This document shows positions 20,631 through 31,360 of a DNA stretch of 64,000 nucleotides, piece after piece. The notes below the pieces were generated by a model. The model did no database searches. It saw nothing but the letters and a program-made list of their open reading frames with translations, and was not told the origin of the DNA. The stretch comes from Tetrapisispora phaffii CBS 4417 (Eukaryota; Ascomycota; Saccharomycetes; Saccharomycetales; Saccharomycetaceae): assembly GCF_000236905.1 (NCBI RefSeq), contig NC_016534.1, positions 310,001 through 374,000 on the forward strand, in the 5' to 3' direction. How positions within the stretch are numbered: the first letter of the stretch is position 1; every line of letters starts with the position of its first letter. A program made the translations under genes and the position numbers.

Positions 20631-21519
20631 TCATGTATGGTTGTCGAGTTGATAAGTTTTAGTTGGTTCCCATAAATGCAGAGGTGTCGCTATATATACT
20701 ACGCAATGAAACGATTGAGTGCGTTATGAAGTGTTGTGTTTATTTACATTTAATATATATTAGTTATTATTGTTTTTTTCCAGTATGGCAAGGTTAGTGA
20801 AAAATGAAAATATTGAAATACTGAAATATATTAATTCTGATACAATTTTGAAACAAAATTTCTAGTTTTATTGACACACATTATTTATTAGTTGTTAATT
20901 ACATATAACTTGGTATAAAAAGCATTATAAAAACGAACATATTTAATTTTAAACAGAAACGAACGCTTCTTTGCGACATTCATCAACTGTACTTGTTCTC
21001 ATCTCATTTTACATAGCAGTCAAAGTATCTTATTTGTTCGCAGAAAATAACTAAAACACACACGTTATTATTCCACATGAAATAGTTTGACTGTTAGTAA
21101 AGTTCACACACATTGAGACGTGACCAAGGATACGAGCAGATGCTAATTGATCGATTAGAAGAGAACGCTTCGGCTCCGAGGGGAAGTTGGGCACACATAG
21201 GTTATGAAGGAAGAATCAGAATAGGACCAAACTATGTCTCAAATCCAATCATTTTATTATTGGTATCTTAATTTCTTAGTAAAAAAAGGAAACAGACATG
21301 TTTGGTACAAATTCATTTTCGATGATTCTTCTTCCTAACTAAATCAACATTGTTACATTATAGTCTTCTTTGTAAATTAGTTTTCTTTTTTTTGTATTTT
21401 TGTTTTTTTTATTATTACTGTATTAATTTATTATACTGTTAGAAAAAGTGCATGATGTTGTGATAAAGAGATATACATTCAAAAAAATACATTTTTGAAC
21501 CCAGAACATATCGTCATTA
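20631..21519. other. Intergenic region KAR1-YNL190W
   Basis: Holds the KAR1 promoter and the long 3' region of YNL190W. SRP1, expected here on chromosome XIV, is missing. A 43-codon ATG frame at 21140-21271 (+) is noted under findings, without support for expression. Confidence 0.5.
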
Positions 21520-22095
21520 TTACAATAGCATTAAAGCACCAGCGATGAAAGCACCACCGGCAGTTAAACCGAAGGCACCAGCAGCACCGAAGTTGGATGG
21601 AGCGCCATTGGCAGAGACAGCCTTAGCTTGTGGAGAACTGGTGGACTTTTGATGTTTAGTCTTGTTGAATTTACCGTATTTGTGGGTACCGGTGTTCTTT
21701 GGAGCGTGGGACTTTGGTGTCTTGTTGAACTTACCGTATTTCTGAGTACCGGTATTCTTTGGAGCGTGAGACTTTGAAGTCTTGTTAAACTTACCATACT
21801 TGTGAGTACCAGTGTTCTTTGGAGCGTGGGACTTTGAAGTCTTGTTGAATTTACCGTATTTGTGAGTACCAGTGTTTTTTGGAGCGTGGGACTTGGAAGT
21901 CTTGTTGAACTTACCGTACTTGTGAGTACCAGTGTTCTTTGGGGCATGAGACTTTGAAGTCTTATTGAACTTACCGTACTTGTGAGTACTCTTTGACGTA
22001 GTGGTGGTGGTCACGTCAGTAGTAGTAGCGTCGTCGGCGAAAACCATAGCGGACATAGCAGCCACTGAGGCGATAGCAACAGCAGAAAATTTCAT
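21520..22095 (-). CDS. Repeat-containing hydrophilin-type cell-wall protein (YNL190W homologue)
   Basis: The 191-residue secreted protein has an N-terminal signal peptide (MKFSAVAIASVAAMSAMVFA), a Thr-rich linker, and five full copies plus one partial copy of a 20-residue unit HKYGKFNKTSKSHAPKNTGT. A final Ser/Ala/Gly region and a hydrophobic C-terminus (GAFIAGALMLL) fit a GPI-anchor signal. Signal sequence, repeat unit and tail match S. cerevisiae YNL190W, described as a desiccation-related hydrophilin of the cell wall. Each repeat has an N-K-T or N-T-G context, so NKT offers repeated N-glycosylation sites. Copy number should vary between strains. The upstream region is unusually long and GC-rich. 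Confidence 0.93.
   Translation of the reverse strand: MKFSAVAIASVAAMSAMVFADDATTTDVTTTTTSKSTHKYGKFNKTSKSHAPKNTGTHKYGKFNKTSKSHAPKNTGTHKYGKFNKTSKSHAPKNTGTHKYGKFNKTSKSHAPKNTGTQKYGKFNKTPKSHAPKNTGTHKYGKFNKTKHQKSTSSPQAKAVSANGAPSNFGAAGAFGLTAGGAFIAGALMLL
21655..21990 (-). repeat. 60-bp coding minisatellite of the YNL190W homologue
   Basis: About five and a half in-frame copies of a 60-base unit encoding the 20-residue HKYGKFNKTSKSHAPKNTGT repeat. One copy has TQKYGKFNKTPK instead. Differences between copies are mostly synonymous. Confidence 0.92.
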
Positions 22096-22866
22096 TGTCG
22101 ATTATATGTGTATTTTTTGGATGCTAAGAAACAGAACGGAATAATAAAACAGCTAATTAAACGCTAGAAATGAAAAAAGAGATCCCAGGAGCAGATGAAG
22201 ACGAGATGACTGTTAGACCTTTGTTAGTTTTATAGACCCAATCCAAATGTTTTTTGTCTGGTGAGTCCGAAAGTGCAAACACTGAAACAAAGAGACCGCA
22301 ATATAAGTACAAATAAAACAATAACAATATATATCTATATATATATAATTTCAATTACATAGAAGATTAGCAGATTGATAGTGATAGAAGAATTGGAAAA
22401 TAAATTTTCTTGAAGTGCAATTGCGACCATGTTATATTGTATTTTATTACCTTGCGTTACATTATAATTACCAATCTTCTATTATGGTGATTGTCTATTA
22501 TGGATATAATTTGCCATTTGAGAAGGTTTCGAAACGGTTTTTGAATTTCCAGTTCGTCAATTTTGTTTTTGTGTTTGTGTCTGTGTTCGTTTTTGTGTTT
22601 CTGTGCTGGGTTCCGCGCGAACGGCAAAGAGAAAAGGAGAGAAGACGCGCACCCAGACACCGCAGCTGGGAGCTGTCTCGGGACGAAAATGCCGCAGCGG
22701 CAGAAACACGATTGGCCGCGTCCCCGGGACACAAAAAAGCACAAAACACACATAAAATACCGCGCTGTGCAGGCGTTTGTCAGCGGGGAGGCCAAGGGAG
22801 ATGAGCGCTTTGTTGCTGTTTTCCCTTTTCGAGAGAGACTGCAGAGACGGCAGCGCTCGGGTCCGG

Positions 22867-22917
22867 TTACCCGGTGTTCGTGTGTGGGTACTTATTCACG
22901 TGACACTGATCGGGTAA
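22867..22917. promoter_or_regulatory. Reb1-CACGTG-Reb1 cluster
   Basis: TTACCCGG at 22867-22874, CACGTG (Cbf1/Tye7 E-box) at 22897-22902, and CGGGTAA, a Reb1 core in the opposite orientation, at 22911-22917. The cluster is a likely chromatin-organising element upstream of the YNL190W homologue. Confidence 0.5.
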
Positions 22918-22929
22918 CAGCCAACTGCA

Positions 22930-22955
22930 CTCTCACGCTCTCACGCTCTCACGCC
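22930..22955. repeat. TCTCACGC octamer repeat
   Basis: Three tandem copies of an 8-base unit, C-T-C-T-C-A-C-G, inside the GC-rich island. Confidence 0.8.
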
Positions 22956-23097
22956 GCCATGCGGGCATGCCTCATTTTACACACAAGTCACGGCCGGTCA
23001 CACGCCATGATGTTCCATAGTAGCATTTGTCATAATATTAACTTTTTTACATACACTACACGACTACCCCCCCACCTCCACACTCGCAGGTCCCCTG

Positions 23098-26058
23098 CTA
23101 TACTAGGGCGCGCTCGCGCTTCTCATAGTTAAGCTTCTTAAGTGGAAGACACACCAGGTAATAAACACATCCAAAGAATCGAATCACCGCATTGAAGGCT
23201 ACTAACCATAGTAGCACATTGAAGTAGTATTTCGTTTGTGTAGGCAACACTACATGAGCAACATTCACATCGCTACTGGAATCCTTGTAACCTTGAGTCA
23301 GTATGTAATCGATGATACCACCACTCTCCAATACAATCGTCACCACCACGAAGTTACTTATTAGCCATAGAATGATCAACAAAGATCTCACACTACTGTT
23401 GTATCCAAGTTTTCTCTCCTCGTATGACAAAGTCACCGGCGCCTCTGATGTAGTCCCGTCATCTTTCTCTGCAACCGCATAAAGGTTCGATAAACGCTTA
23501 TCGTAATTCTCTTGAATCTCAGTCGGTTTTATTAACACTTCTAATTCGAATTCACCGTTACTACCGCTCTTGATAACACCATTGACGAGGTCCGCCACAT
23601 TGTTGTTCTCCTTCTCATCTCCACTGCTCTTCGTACCCCATGAAATATCATGCAGGTTGCAGAACGCGTAAATATTCAATACATTGATGTAAGAGGGACT
23701 CAAAAGAACGTATTGTGCGAAACTGGTCAACATATGCATCGGCTGCATATACAATAAGGAACTGATAATGTACAATGCGTATGTAGATCCGATTGAGATA
23801 ACGAGATTTCTGAAATTGTCATCAACAAAAAATTCTTCAATCTTTTCAGATAATGTGGAGTAATCATGTTCTTGTTCACTGGCAATAAACACCTCGACAG
23901 ATTTCACGGTAAGGAAACAACTAATAGCAATCATATACAACATCACAACCGCAAAGAATATAATTGTCACCATATAGAATAGTCGACTACTTTTAGGTTT
24001 ATTACCTAATGACAGGATAAAAGTGGATGCGACGCAAATACCATATAACCAAAAGAATACAACACTTAGAACATTGAACACGGTGGAATAGGATAATGCA
24101 ACCGATAGACATAGGATCCTGAAGACTAGGAAAAATGAACTTAATGCAAACCACGATAGGACGGTGTTGATAAGAATATAGATAAATTCTATCTGTAAAA
24201 AGAATTTACGGAAAAGAGAATGGCCACTGGTCCAGATCCTTCCAAAATGAGATAATGAATAAATCGATGCAAAAAAGGAACCATTCAACCAACGTCTTCT
24301 TTGCATGATAAATTCAGATACTGAAGTAGGTACATCAGTTGTCGCAAATGAATTTTTACAATATTTCAAAATCCAATTGGCATTCTTCTTCATTACAATC
24401 TCAAAACATAAGATACGATCTTCTGCCAAATACATATTAGAGCTGAAGAAATGAAATGCACTTTGATCAGCCTCCATATATTCACCTAGAAAATATTTCG
24501 TTAATGGCTCACCTCGTAAAGCTTCAAAACGATAAGCGGAAAATGCACCTGGTAAGACAGAAATAAATCCAAAATTCGATTCGGTGGTTTTATCGAGAAT
24601 ATTGGACATCTTGTATTCAAAATTTTGAGATGCAACCAATGGGTTTAAAAGATTCTTACCATATTTACCAATATCAGTCTTGATTTCACCACATGCACCT
24701 CCTACTTGAGGATTCTTAAACTCCTTCCATAAATTATATATCGACTCATTGCCGGGCATGGTACCGCAATCTAATAAAGTAATAATATGTGGCTGTAATA
24801 ATTCAGAAAACCCTTCAAATACCCATCTATGTGAGTTTATCTTCTTTTGGTTTTTCTCTTTCAAACAGAATAATAATTGAATTGGGACTGTATTTTCATC
24901 ACATTCAATATTAATCATTCCAGTTTGTTCATTAATATCTGTAATATTCATTAAGGTCGTGTGTTCATAAACATGTGTATTAACATTTTTATTATTGATG
25001 GTTTTCTTAGCGAACCCATCTTGATAACAACCCAATGAACTCAATAAGGATAATGCTTTTTCATTAATTTTTGATCTCCCATCAGAGACAACACAAACAA
25101 CGATTTTTTTCCATGCCTCAGGACCCCAAACACTTGAATTTGTTCTCTTGATCATATGTTTGATATTTTTCATAACACCTCTTAATGTTCTCGCCAATAA
25201 AATATGATCTTCATTATACATTGTGACAGTTATTAACAATTCTGTTTCTCTAGGAACCATGTACTGTAATTGTCTTACTGAAAAATTCTCCTGTAAAAGT
25301 TCATTTGGTTCACAGGTTATAGCTTGGTATCTCATAAATTTGAATTCATTGGTTAAAGCATATTGACGTTTAGCAGCTGCATCATTGTAACGTATTAACA
25401 ATGATGGACTAATAGGTGAGTCAAATACAAAATTACCATTTTGTAACTGAAATTTCCTTGTGACGGTATCTCTTCTTATTGGAGCGTTTGATAGTGTATT
25501 ATAACTGTGATGAGTTACATCCCTTTGTGAAACCATAGTTTCAACTGATGAAGCATTAGATGACAGTGTGTACGATGACAAATTGTGAATCTGTGATTTT
25601 ATCTTTAGTTTATCTGCAGTAGCCAAACTTTGATTGTCAAGATCATCATCATCACTATTTTCGAATTCAAAACTATCATCATTTCTTAGATATGTGTTAA
25701 TTACGCTATTGCTTAAATCATTTTCCTCGTCGTAGTTGTCATGCCTTATGTATGGATAATTTTCATTTTGGTCGGATGGATTATTTTGTTGGATCTCATT
25801 TTGAAAGTCTATGCTAGTTCTATATGGGTTTGATGGAATATATTGGCGTCTTCGATTGTTATTATATCCCTCTGGATTATTTTGATGCGGTATATCATTA
25901 TATGCTTCTGGATTGTAGTTTTGCTGTGGGGCGTTGTACTCTTGCTGTGGAGTACTGTTCCTAGTATTATTGTTAACATGTATGTAATTATGATAATTTG
26001 AAGGTTGATAGTTTAGATCATTCTCATTAGAATAATAAGTATTATAGTTGTATGACAT
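23098..26058 (-). CDS. CHS1: Chitin synthase (class I, Chs1)
   Basis: This membrane glycosyltransferase polymerises UDP-GlcNAc into chitin; Chs1 repairs the cell wall after septum breakdown. The 986-residue protein has an Asn/Gln/Tyr-rich disordered N-terminus (about 1-170), then the chitin synthase domain with LLDCGTMPG, an EADQ-type acidic motif, the LAEDRILCFE stretch and the hallmark QRRRWLNGSFF. Six or seven membrane segments follow. S. cerevisiae Chs1 is 1131 and Chs2 963 residues; position next to the YNL190W homologue on the YNL192W strand decides for CHS1. Confidence 0.93.
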   Translation of the reverse strand: MSYNYNTYYSNENDLNYQPSNYHNYIHVNNNTRNSTPQQEYNAPQQNYNPEAYNDIPHQNNPEGYNNNRRRQYIPSNPYRTSIDFQNEIQQNNPSDQNENYPYIRHDNYDEENDLSNSVINTYLRNDDSFEFENSDDDDLDNQSLATADKLKIKSQIHNLSSYTLSSNASSVETMVSQRDVTHHSYNTLSNAPIRRDTVTRKFQLQNGNFVFDSPISPSLLIRYNDAAAKRQYALTNEFKFMRYQAITCEPNELLQENFSVRQLQYMVPRETELLITVTMYNEDHILLARTLRGVMKNIKHMIKRTNSSVWGPEAWKKIVVCVVSDGRSKINEKALSLLSSLGCYQDGFAKKTINNKNVNTHVYEHTTLMNITDINEQTGMINIECDENTVPIQLLFCLKEKNQKKINSHRWVFEGFSELLQPHIITLLDCGTMPGNESIYNLWKEFKNPQVGGACGEIKTDIGKYGKNLLNPLVASQNFEYKMSNILDKTTESNFGFISVLPGAFSAYRFEALRGEPLTKYFLGEYMEADQSAFHFFSSNMYLAEDRILCFEIVMKKNANWILKYCKNSFATTDVPTSVSEFIMQRRRWLNGSFFASIYSLSHFGRIWTSGHSLFRKFFLQIEFIYILINTVLSWFALSSFFLVFRILCLSVALSYSTVFNVLSVVFFWLYGICVASTFILSLGNKPKSSRLFYMVTIIFFAVVMLYMIAISCFLTVKSVEVFIASEQEHDYSTLSEKIEEFFVDDNFRNLVISIGSTYALYIISSLLYMQPMHMLTSFAQYVLLSPSYINVLNIYAFCNLHDISWGTKSSGDEKENNNVADLVNGVIKSGSNGEFELEVLIKPTEIQENYDKRLSNLYAVAEKDDGTTSEAPVTLSYEERKLGYNSSVRSLLIILWLISNFVVVTIVLESGGIIDYILTQGYKDSSSDVNVAHVVLPTQTKYYFNVLLWLVAFNAVIRFFGCVYYLVCLPLKKLNYEKRERALV

Positions 26059-27787
26059 AGTATAAATCTGGAACGTGGTTACAGTTATCCTCTAGATCAA
26101 TATGTGTCACTCTGTTAACCAACAAGCAAAAGGTAAATAAACTTTTGAACCCATAACCCAGAGACCATCCAAAAAAACTGGAAAGAAAACACAAGTAGTT
26201 GTTATCCAAATCCTATTCTCCTTATATACTATATCACGGGTTCCTAACTGATCAGGTCTGTGACATCACAGTGCTGTGTCGCAATTATATCTTAACATTC
26301 TTTCCCATACCTTTATTGCCCATAGTAGAGACTTAGCCCATCCCTCTGATTATTACAATTAAAGATCTTTCCTAATTAGGAAATTATGCCAAATAACGAG
26401 ATGGCTGCGTTCGAAAGAAACCGTCCCGTTCGGGTAATAGTGAAGCTGGTTTCGTCTTTAATTTCTTGTGTCCGGCCGTTTGTCTACAACTGAAAATAAA
26501 TGGTGTTTGCGATGAGAGAGACCAACCATTATAATCCATTATTAACAGTGGGTTGATATGAAAAGTTGTATCAACATATGTACACGCAGACTTATCCTTA
26601 CACTGACACACACAAGCTTCTTAATATACTGTGGCCTCCCAATCATTTTTTTATTCGAGTTACAAGTATTAGTATCTGTCTCTTGGGTGTAGTATGATTG
26701 ATTGATGCGATGTCGAACTGATAAAATCCGGATATAAAGAAAAACTTGCTTCCTAATTACACTTTCATGGTATTCTAAATCCATCGTTGAATCCTACTTG
26801 ATGCACATTTATCAGTGCCAGCATTCGAATCGAATACAGCATGAATGAAAAATGAAAAAAAAAACACTAAGATAAATGTTTCGTAGAAATGAGCATCCTC
26901 TGTGTCTTTCCAGTGGTGCCCATCGATCGATACATTTGCCCTTTTTTCGTAGACTGTTTGTATAGCCAAGTTCATTAAAAACTGAACCAAGGATTAAATA
27001 TCACAGATGTGAAGAACTTCAATGAAAACATAGTAGTAAATCTTGCTTTTGTCCCAAACGTATATGCCTAGTCGAATAATTCTGGTAACAGTGAATGCAA
27101 TTGGCATCACTAGCATATTCAGATGAAATAATAGATGAAATTATTTTGTTCTTTGCAATAATGAGACCCTGGTGCCCTATGAAATATTAAGTGGTAAACG
27201 TCGTTTAAGTTCTTCTAAGTTAAATCATTATCAAGACCTTGTGTGGTACATTCTTTCCTATCAGATTGAAATGAAATGCGATTGTCTTGCCATCGTTAAA
27301 ATAAAAGTAGTTGAGTGAAAAATGATCATAAAAATGTCGAATGTCAGATAATACCAAAGAAGTTTCAATAAGAAACAATTATGTGTTATGATTTTGCACA
27401 AATAGTTGATTTAACTGTGGTTGATATAAGTTACCACTAGTATTGAAGCTTTTGCAAAAAAAGTCATTTAAAAGTTCATTCTAAGAAATTTTTGTCTTTT
27501 CATTTTGGTAGTGTTTAGAGGTTACTGGAATACAGTTATATTGTAATGATCGGTAAATTCTGATTTATATTTTGTAGGATATCTTGTTAAAGAATCCCGA
27601 TAGTTTCATATATTGAATGTCTTTGTTTTAAATAAAAATCTTACATCCCTGGCGTGTGTTTTAATTTATATATCTACATATATATCTACATATATATATT
27701 TTTTATATAAAGGCAAACAATTCGCCATTTTGATATTGACTGTCATTTAACAGTAGTTAGATGATTTAGCTCATTTTAAAAGATGCA
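26059..27787. other. Divergent region CHS1/CDC13
   Basis: A 1.7 kb region between divergent genes. It holds a Reb1 core at 26431-26437. Overlapping minus-strand frames at 26384-26990 have no recognisable domain and mostly lack sensible starts. DUG3 and SRP1 of the ancestral order are not found. Confidence 0.5.
26431..26437 (-). promoter_or_regulatory. Reb1-type core CGGGTAA
   Basis: The reverse complement reads TTACCCG, the Reb1 core, about 375 bases before the CHS1 start. Confidence 0.45.
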
Positions 27788-30256
27788 ATGGATGAAAGAT
27801 TTCAATATATTACGTCAAGTTCAGAATTAGAGGTATTGCTGGGACTAGATGAAAAACGAAAGCAAGGTCGGTTTTACGTGGAATTCATTTCCGTTTTGAC
27901 TTCAATAAAATATTTAAAATCATCAAAATGTATATTGAAATTCCAATCTTTCAATAATAATCTCGTTTATGAAAGTCCTTATGAAGTTATCTATGAATGC
28001 ACAAGTGATGAAATCATTAAAAAATTCGACTTAGATATAGCAGAGCCTAAAGGAAACGGTTTTATTGTGAATGATTGCCATTTACAAAGATTATGTTTTG
28101 TTATTTGTAGAGGTGCATGTGTTTTTAATGGCATCTATCCGGTCGTTGTTGCTGAAGATCTAATACCTTTAGATTTGTCACAAGTAATTGAAATGCTAGA
28201 CACATTTAAAAGTGATAATTATGATAAAAATAACTATTTGACGAAAGACTCTATTGTCGAAAATAAGAATTTAACAGTATCAAAAATTTTTGATAATCTG
28301 ATTTTTATGAATGCTAAGAAGACTGAACCTTTTAAATTCGTAAAATTAGAAGACTATGATATGCGATTCAAAGAAGTTATACAACATCGACAACTCTTGT
28401 TAAATGATCGAATAATCAAAAACAATCCAGTATATAACCCAGGCAGTCGAAATATGAACTCTACTGAGGATGAAGGATCCGATGCAGGTAATTATAATAG
28501 ATTCGATTCAGATGGTGATGATGAGATAGAAGATGAATCTCAAGATGAAAATTCAAAAATATTTGACAATAGCAAGTATTTGAAAACAAATGATGGGGAA
28601 AGAATAAACAACAATATAAGTATTAATAAAATTATCTCAACAACGGGAACTCAATCCTCAACTGAAATGCTCTCCAGTGCCATTATTACACAAACCAATG
28701 ACAAACAAGCAATAAGAGCTTCAGGCGAATATATAAATAGTTCACCTAGTAAGAACAACCAAGAACATTCAATTGATAAAATAGTTCAATCTGAATCTAG
28801 TGATGTAAAAATCATGAAGTTATATAATATTGGTGAGAAGTTAGAGTATTCAGGTCAATTTATTGAACTATATCCAAGTAGATTTTCTGATTTTTCTTTC
28901 TTATCAAAAACTTCATTAAGGGTATATTTCCAACCTTTTGAATGTGTATCAGAAAAGGAAGATATATATGGTATAATACCTAATATCGATTGCATCGAAA
29001 TTCTTCTTACTTCAGCTGAAGAAATAAAAGAACTATTTGGAACTTTAGTTCATAATAGTAAAAGTTTAAAGCAACTATTATTTCATCATAAAATGGTAGT
29101 TGAGTTAGAAAATACTAAATTCTGTCTTAACAAAAAAAGTCGCATTTATACTACAGCTTTGAAAATCAAGAATACAAAAAACTGGGAGAAGTTTATTCCA
29201 AAATCAAGAAATTCTAAGACATCAATCATTCATGAATACAAACCTCCGATCGTTGATCGATCCAAATATACAGATAATTTAATAAAATTTGAAGATTTAT
29301 TATTTGCTGGCAAAAAAATATTATTTTCAAGGCTTTTAGGGTTATTGGTATCATGCTCATTTTCACATCGAGCATTTGTAACATTACTTTTTACAGATTT
29401 TACTAAAAATAATATTAACCAGAAATTTATATTCAGCAACTATTTAATTGAAAAGGAAGATAAATTAAATGAGAAATATTATTACAGAGTTAACGTTTTC
29501 CATAATGATTTCGAAAAATTTGATTTAAAAGTATATAACATATATGGCTCTCACATTAAAGACATGCTAAAAGATGGGGATAATGTGTCACATATAGGTA
29601 TACTTTGTGACATAACTGTCAAATGTGATATGTATAATGATACATTAGGTATGATAGCTAGAAATATTATTCCTATTACAGTAAAAACTGAAAGAACAAA
29701 GGATGAGAATAGAAAAATTAAAGTGATATACGAGAATCTACTTGAAGCAATAAACACTAAATCCATCATGGAAAACTATGATTCATACTCAATTGCATTT
29801 CCAATTAAGAAAGGATCATTAAAGGATAAGGTTTTCTTGAAAAGACAAGAGAGATTAACTCAAAGATTCATTAAAAATCTTAAATTTGATTACTTAAATG
29901 GTATTACAGCTATTAACACTGCAACGGAGTTCATGGTTAGAGCCAAAATTCTAAACGTTGAATATAGTTCTAATCATATCAGCATCGTTACATCAGACTA
30001 TTTATTTGATAAATCGATATCTTCATTATCGAATAAAGATGGTGATATCATAATACCAAAAAGTAGAATAATTTTTATTGATGTCAATGGTAAAAAAGAT
30101 ATCAAGAATTTTTTAGGAATGACCAAGAAAGACGATATACTCAACCTCATTGAAATGAAAGATTTCAATTTAAGGATACAAAGGATAATGGATAATTCAT
30201 TAGTAGTAAAATGGAGACAAACAACAGGAACATTGCATGAGTTACTATTACAATAA
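27788..30256 (+). CDS. CDC13: Cdc13, telomere single-strand DNA-binding protein
   Basis: Cdc13 caps chromosome ends with Stn1 and Ten1 and recruits telomerase through Est1. The 822-residue protein (S. cerevisiae 924) starts with an OB-fold-like region (about 1-170, with conserved-looking ICRGACVFNGIYPVVVAEDLIPLDLSQV). An acidic/Asn-rich recruitment-like stretch follows (about 220-330). The mid-to-C-terminal part has further OB folds; residues about 480-690 should be the DNA-binding domain (SRLLGLLVSCSFSHRAFVTLLFTDF). Assignment rests on this architecture plus the YDL220C position and strand. A short out-of-frame ATG at 27783 overlaps the start. Confidence 0.85.
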   Translation: MDERFQYITSSSELEVLLGLDEKRKQGRFYVEFISVLTSIKYLKSSKCILKFQSFNNNLVYESPYEVIYECTSDEIIKKFDLDIAEPKGNGFIVNDCHLQRLCFVICRGACVFNGIYPVVVAEDLIPLDLSQVIEMLDTFKSDNYDKNNYLTKDSIVENKNLTVSKIFDNLIFMNAKKTEPFKFVKLEDYDMRFKEVIQHRQLLLNDRIIKNNPVYNPGSRNMNSTEDEGSDAGNYNRFDSDGDDEIEDESQDENSKIFDNSKYLKTNDGERINNNISINKIISTTGTQSSTEMLSSAIITQTNDKQAIRASGEYINSSPSKNNQEHSIDKIVQSESSDVKIMKLYNIGEKLEYSGQFIELYPSRFSDFSFLSKTSLRVYFQPFECVSEKEDIYGIIPNIDCIEILLTSAEEIKELFGTLVHNSKSLKQLLFHHKMVVELENTKFCLNKKSRIYTTALKIKNTKNWEKFIPKSRNSKTSIIHEYKPPIVDRSKYTDNLIKFEDLLFAGKKILFSRLLGLLVSCSFSHRAFVTLLFTDFTKNNINQKFIFSNYLIEKEDKLNEKYYYRVNVFHNDFEKFDLKVYNIYGSHIKDMLKDGDNVSHIGILCDITVKCDMYNDTLGMIARNIIPITVKTERTKDENRKIKVIYENLLEAINTKSIMENYDSYSIAFPIKKGSLKDKVFLKRQERLTQRFIKNLKFDYLNGITAINTATEFMVRAKILNVEYSSNHISIVTSDYLFDKSISSLSNKDGDIIIPKSRIIFIDVNGKKDIKNFLGMTKKDDILNLIEMKDFNLRIQRIMDNSLVVKWRQTTGTLHELLLQ

Positions 30257-31360
30257 AATTATAATACCCATATGGTTAGCAAGGCTGCTTAGACTCTATC
30301 GTGAATGGATGCATCACCGTTCGATATTATGCATGCTCATTGCTTTATAAAACTATATATTTTAAAACACAAGCTTTGTAATAAATACAACCACATTTAA
30401 TAGTATAAAACGTAACCTTAATCTTGTTGCAGTTAAAGAAGAAAAGGACATGGGCCTGAAAATATCCTCGTGGTCCTTGATGTCAGAAACTCACTTTTTG
30501 AGGTCCATGCATAAAGACCTTAGAAAAGAAGAAGGTGTTGCTGGAACGGAATAAAAATCTTAGTGTTATTTATATTTTACCTTCACCATGGTTTGCGCTC
30601 TTCCTTTGTATTTTGTGTTGTTCAAGCCTACAGTTTGCTTACAAGACATACGTCAATTAATCATAAACGCGACCGTGAACAAAATATGCTTCTTATTGAA
30701 GAGAGGGGGGCATAAATTTCCTCTTAATATCTAAGTCTTCAAATGTTTTAACTTGAATTATTGAAATGAAAGATGGTTTGTTCTTCTTATTTGCCACTAA
30801 CCAAGAGTCAAGGCTGAGTTATCGCGGTTGTCTTTACCCATCGAAGGTACACTGACCATACCCTTAAAAATACAAACTATGATTGACGTATTTTTTTTTA
30901 GAAAATGCATGCCATGGTTTCAAAGGTTAAAAAGGTTGAACTAACTTTAGGATCAGGTGAAGGTTAGAGAAGAATCAGTAAATTCTTTAAAAGATCCTTA
31001 AAATGTAACCTTGAATGATATATATTTTTGCATGGCGCCTTTCTTTTGTCACTGTGAATATTAAATTAAGGAGCCCTTAATGGTTTTGGAATTTGAAGGA
31101 AGGTAAATCATGGGGTTCTCTAATTTGGGGATAGGATAAGATGGGGTCTAGATAAAAATTATACTATATACAAATAGTTGGTGATATATTTAAGTATATA
31201 TATAGCATTTATGTTGTTGTTTTTTAAAGTATTATTTGTTCATATTTTACAGGCATTTTAAGTTTGGGCTTTCAGATAAGCAAGAACAAAGGATTAAATA
31301 CAGCACATATTTTAATAAGTATTTAAAGCAAACAAATTCTTTGGAAATCAAGTTTTAAAG
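30257..31360. other. CDC13-FMP45 intergenic region
   Basis: A 1.1 kb upstream region of FMP45. A CCCCT/AGGGG-type stress motif occurs near 30701-30708. No gene is seen. Confidence 0.5.

Larger units (their letters stand above)
22096..23097. other. YNL190W promoter / CHS1 3' region with GC-rich island
   Basis: About 1 kb. From roughly 22600 to 23000 the composition turns GC-rich against the AT-rich norm, opening long frames on both strands that lack any recognisable domain. It contains two Reb1 cores, a CACGTG, a TCTCACGC repeat and a sequence shared with the 58 kb island. Confidence 0.55.

Noticed and set aside
22415..23132. Long overlapping frames on both strands upstream of the YNL190W homologue
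   Set aside because: They arise from locally high GC content, overlap each other in several frames, have no recognisable domain and run into the CHS1 3' end.
26384..26990. Minus-strand frames between CHS1 and CDC13
   Set aside because: Overlapping, no domain, hydrophobic runs from poly-T tracts, and no support from gene order.
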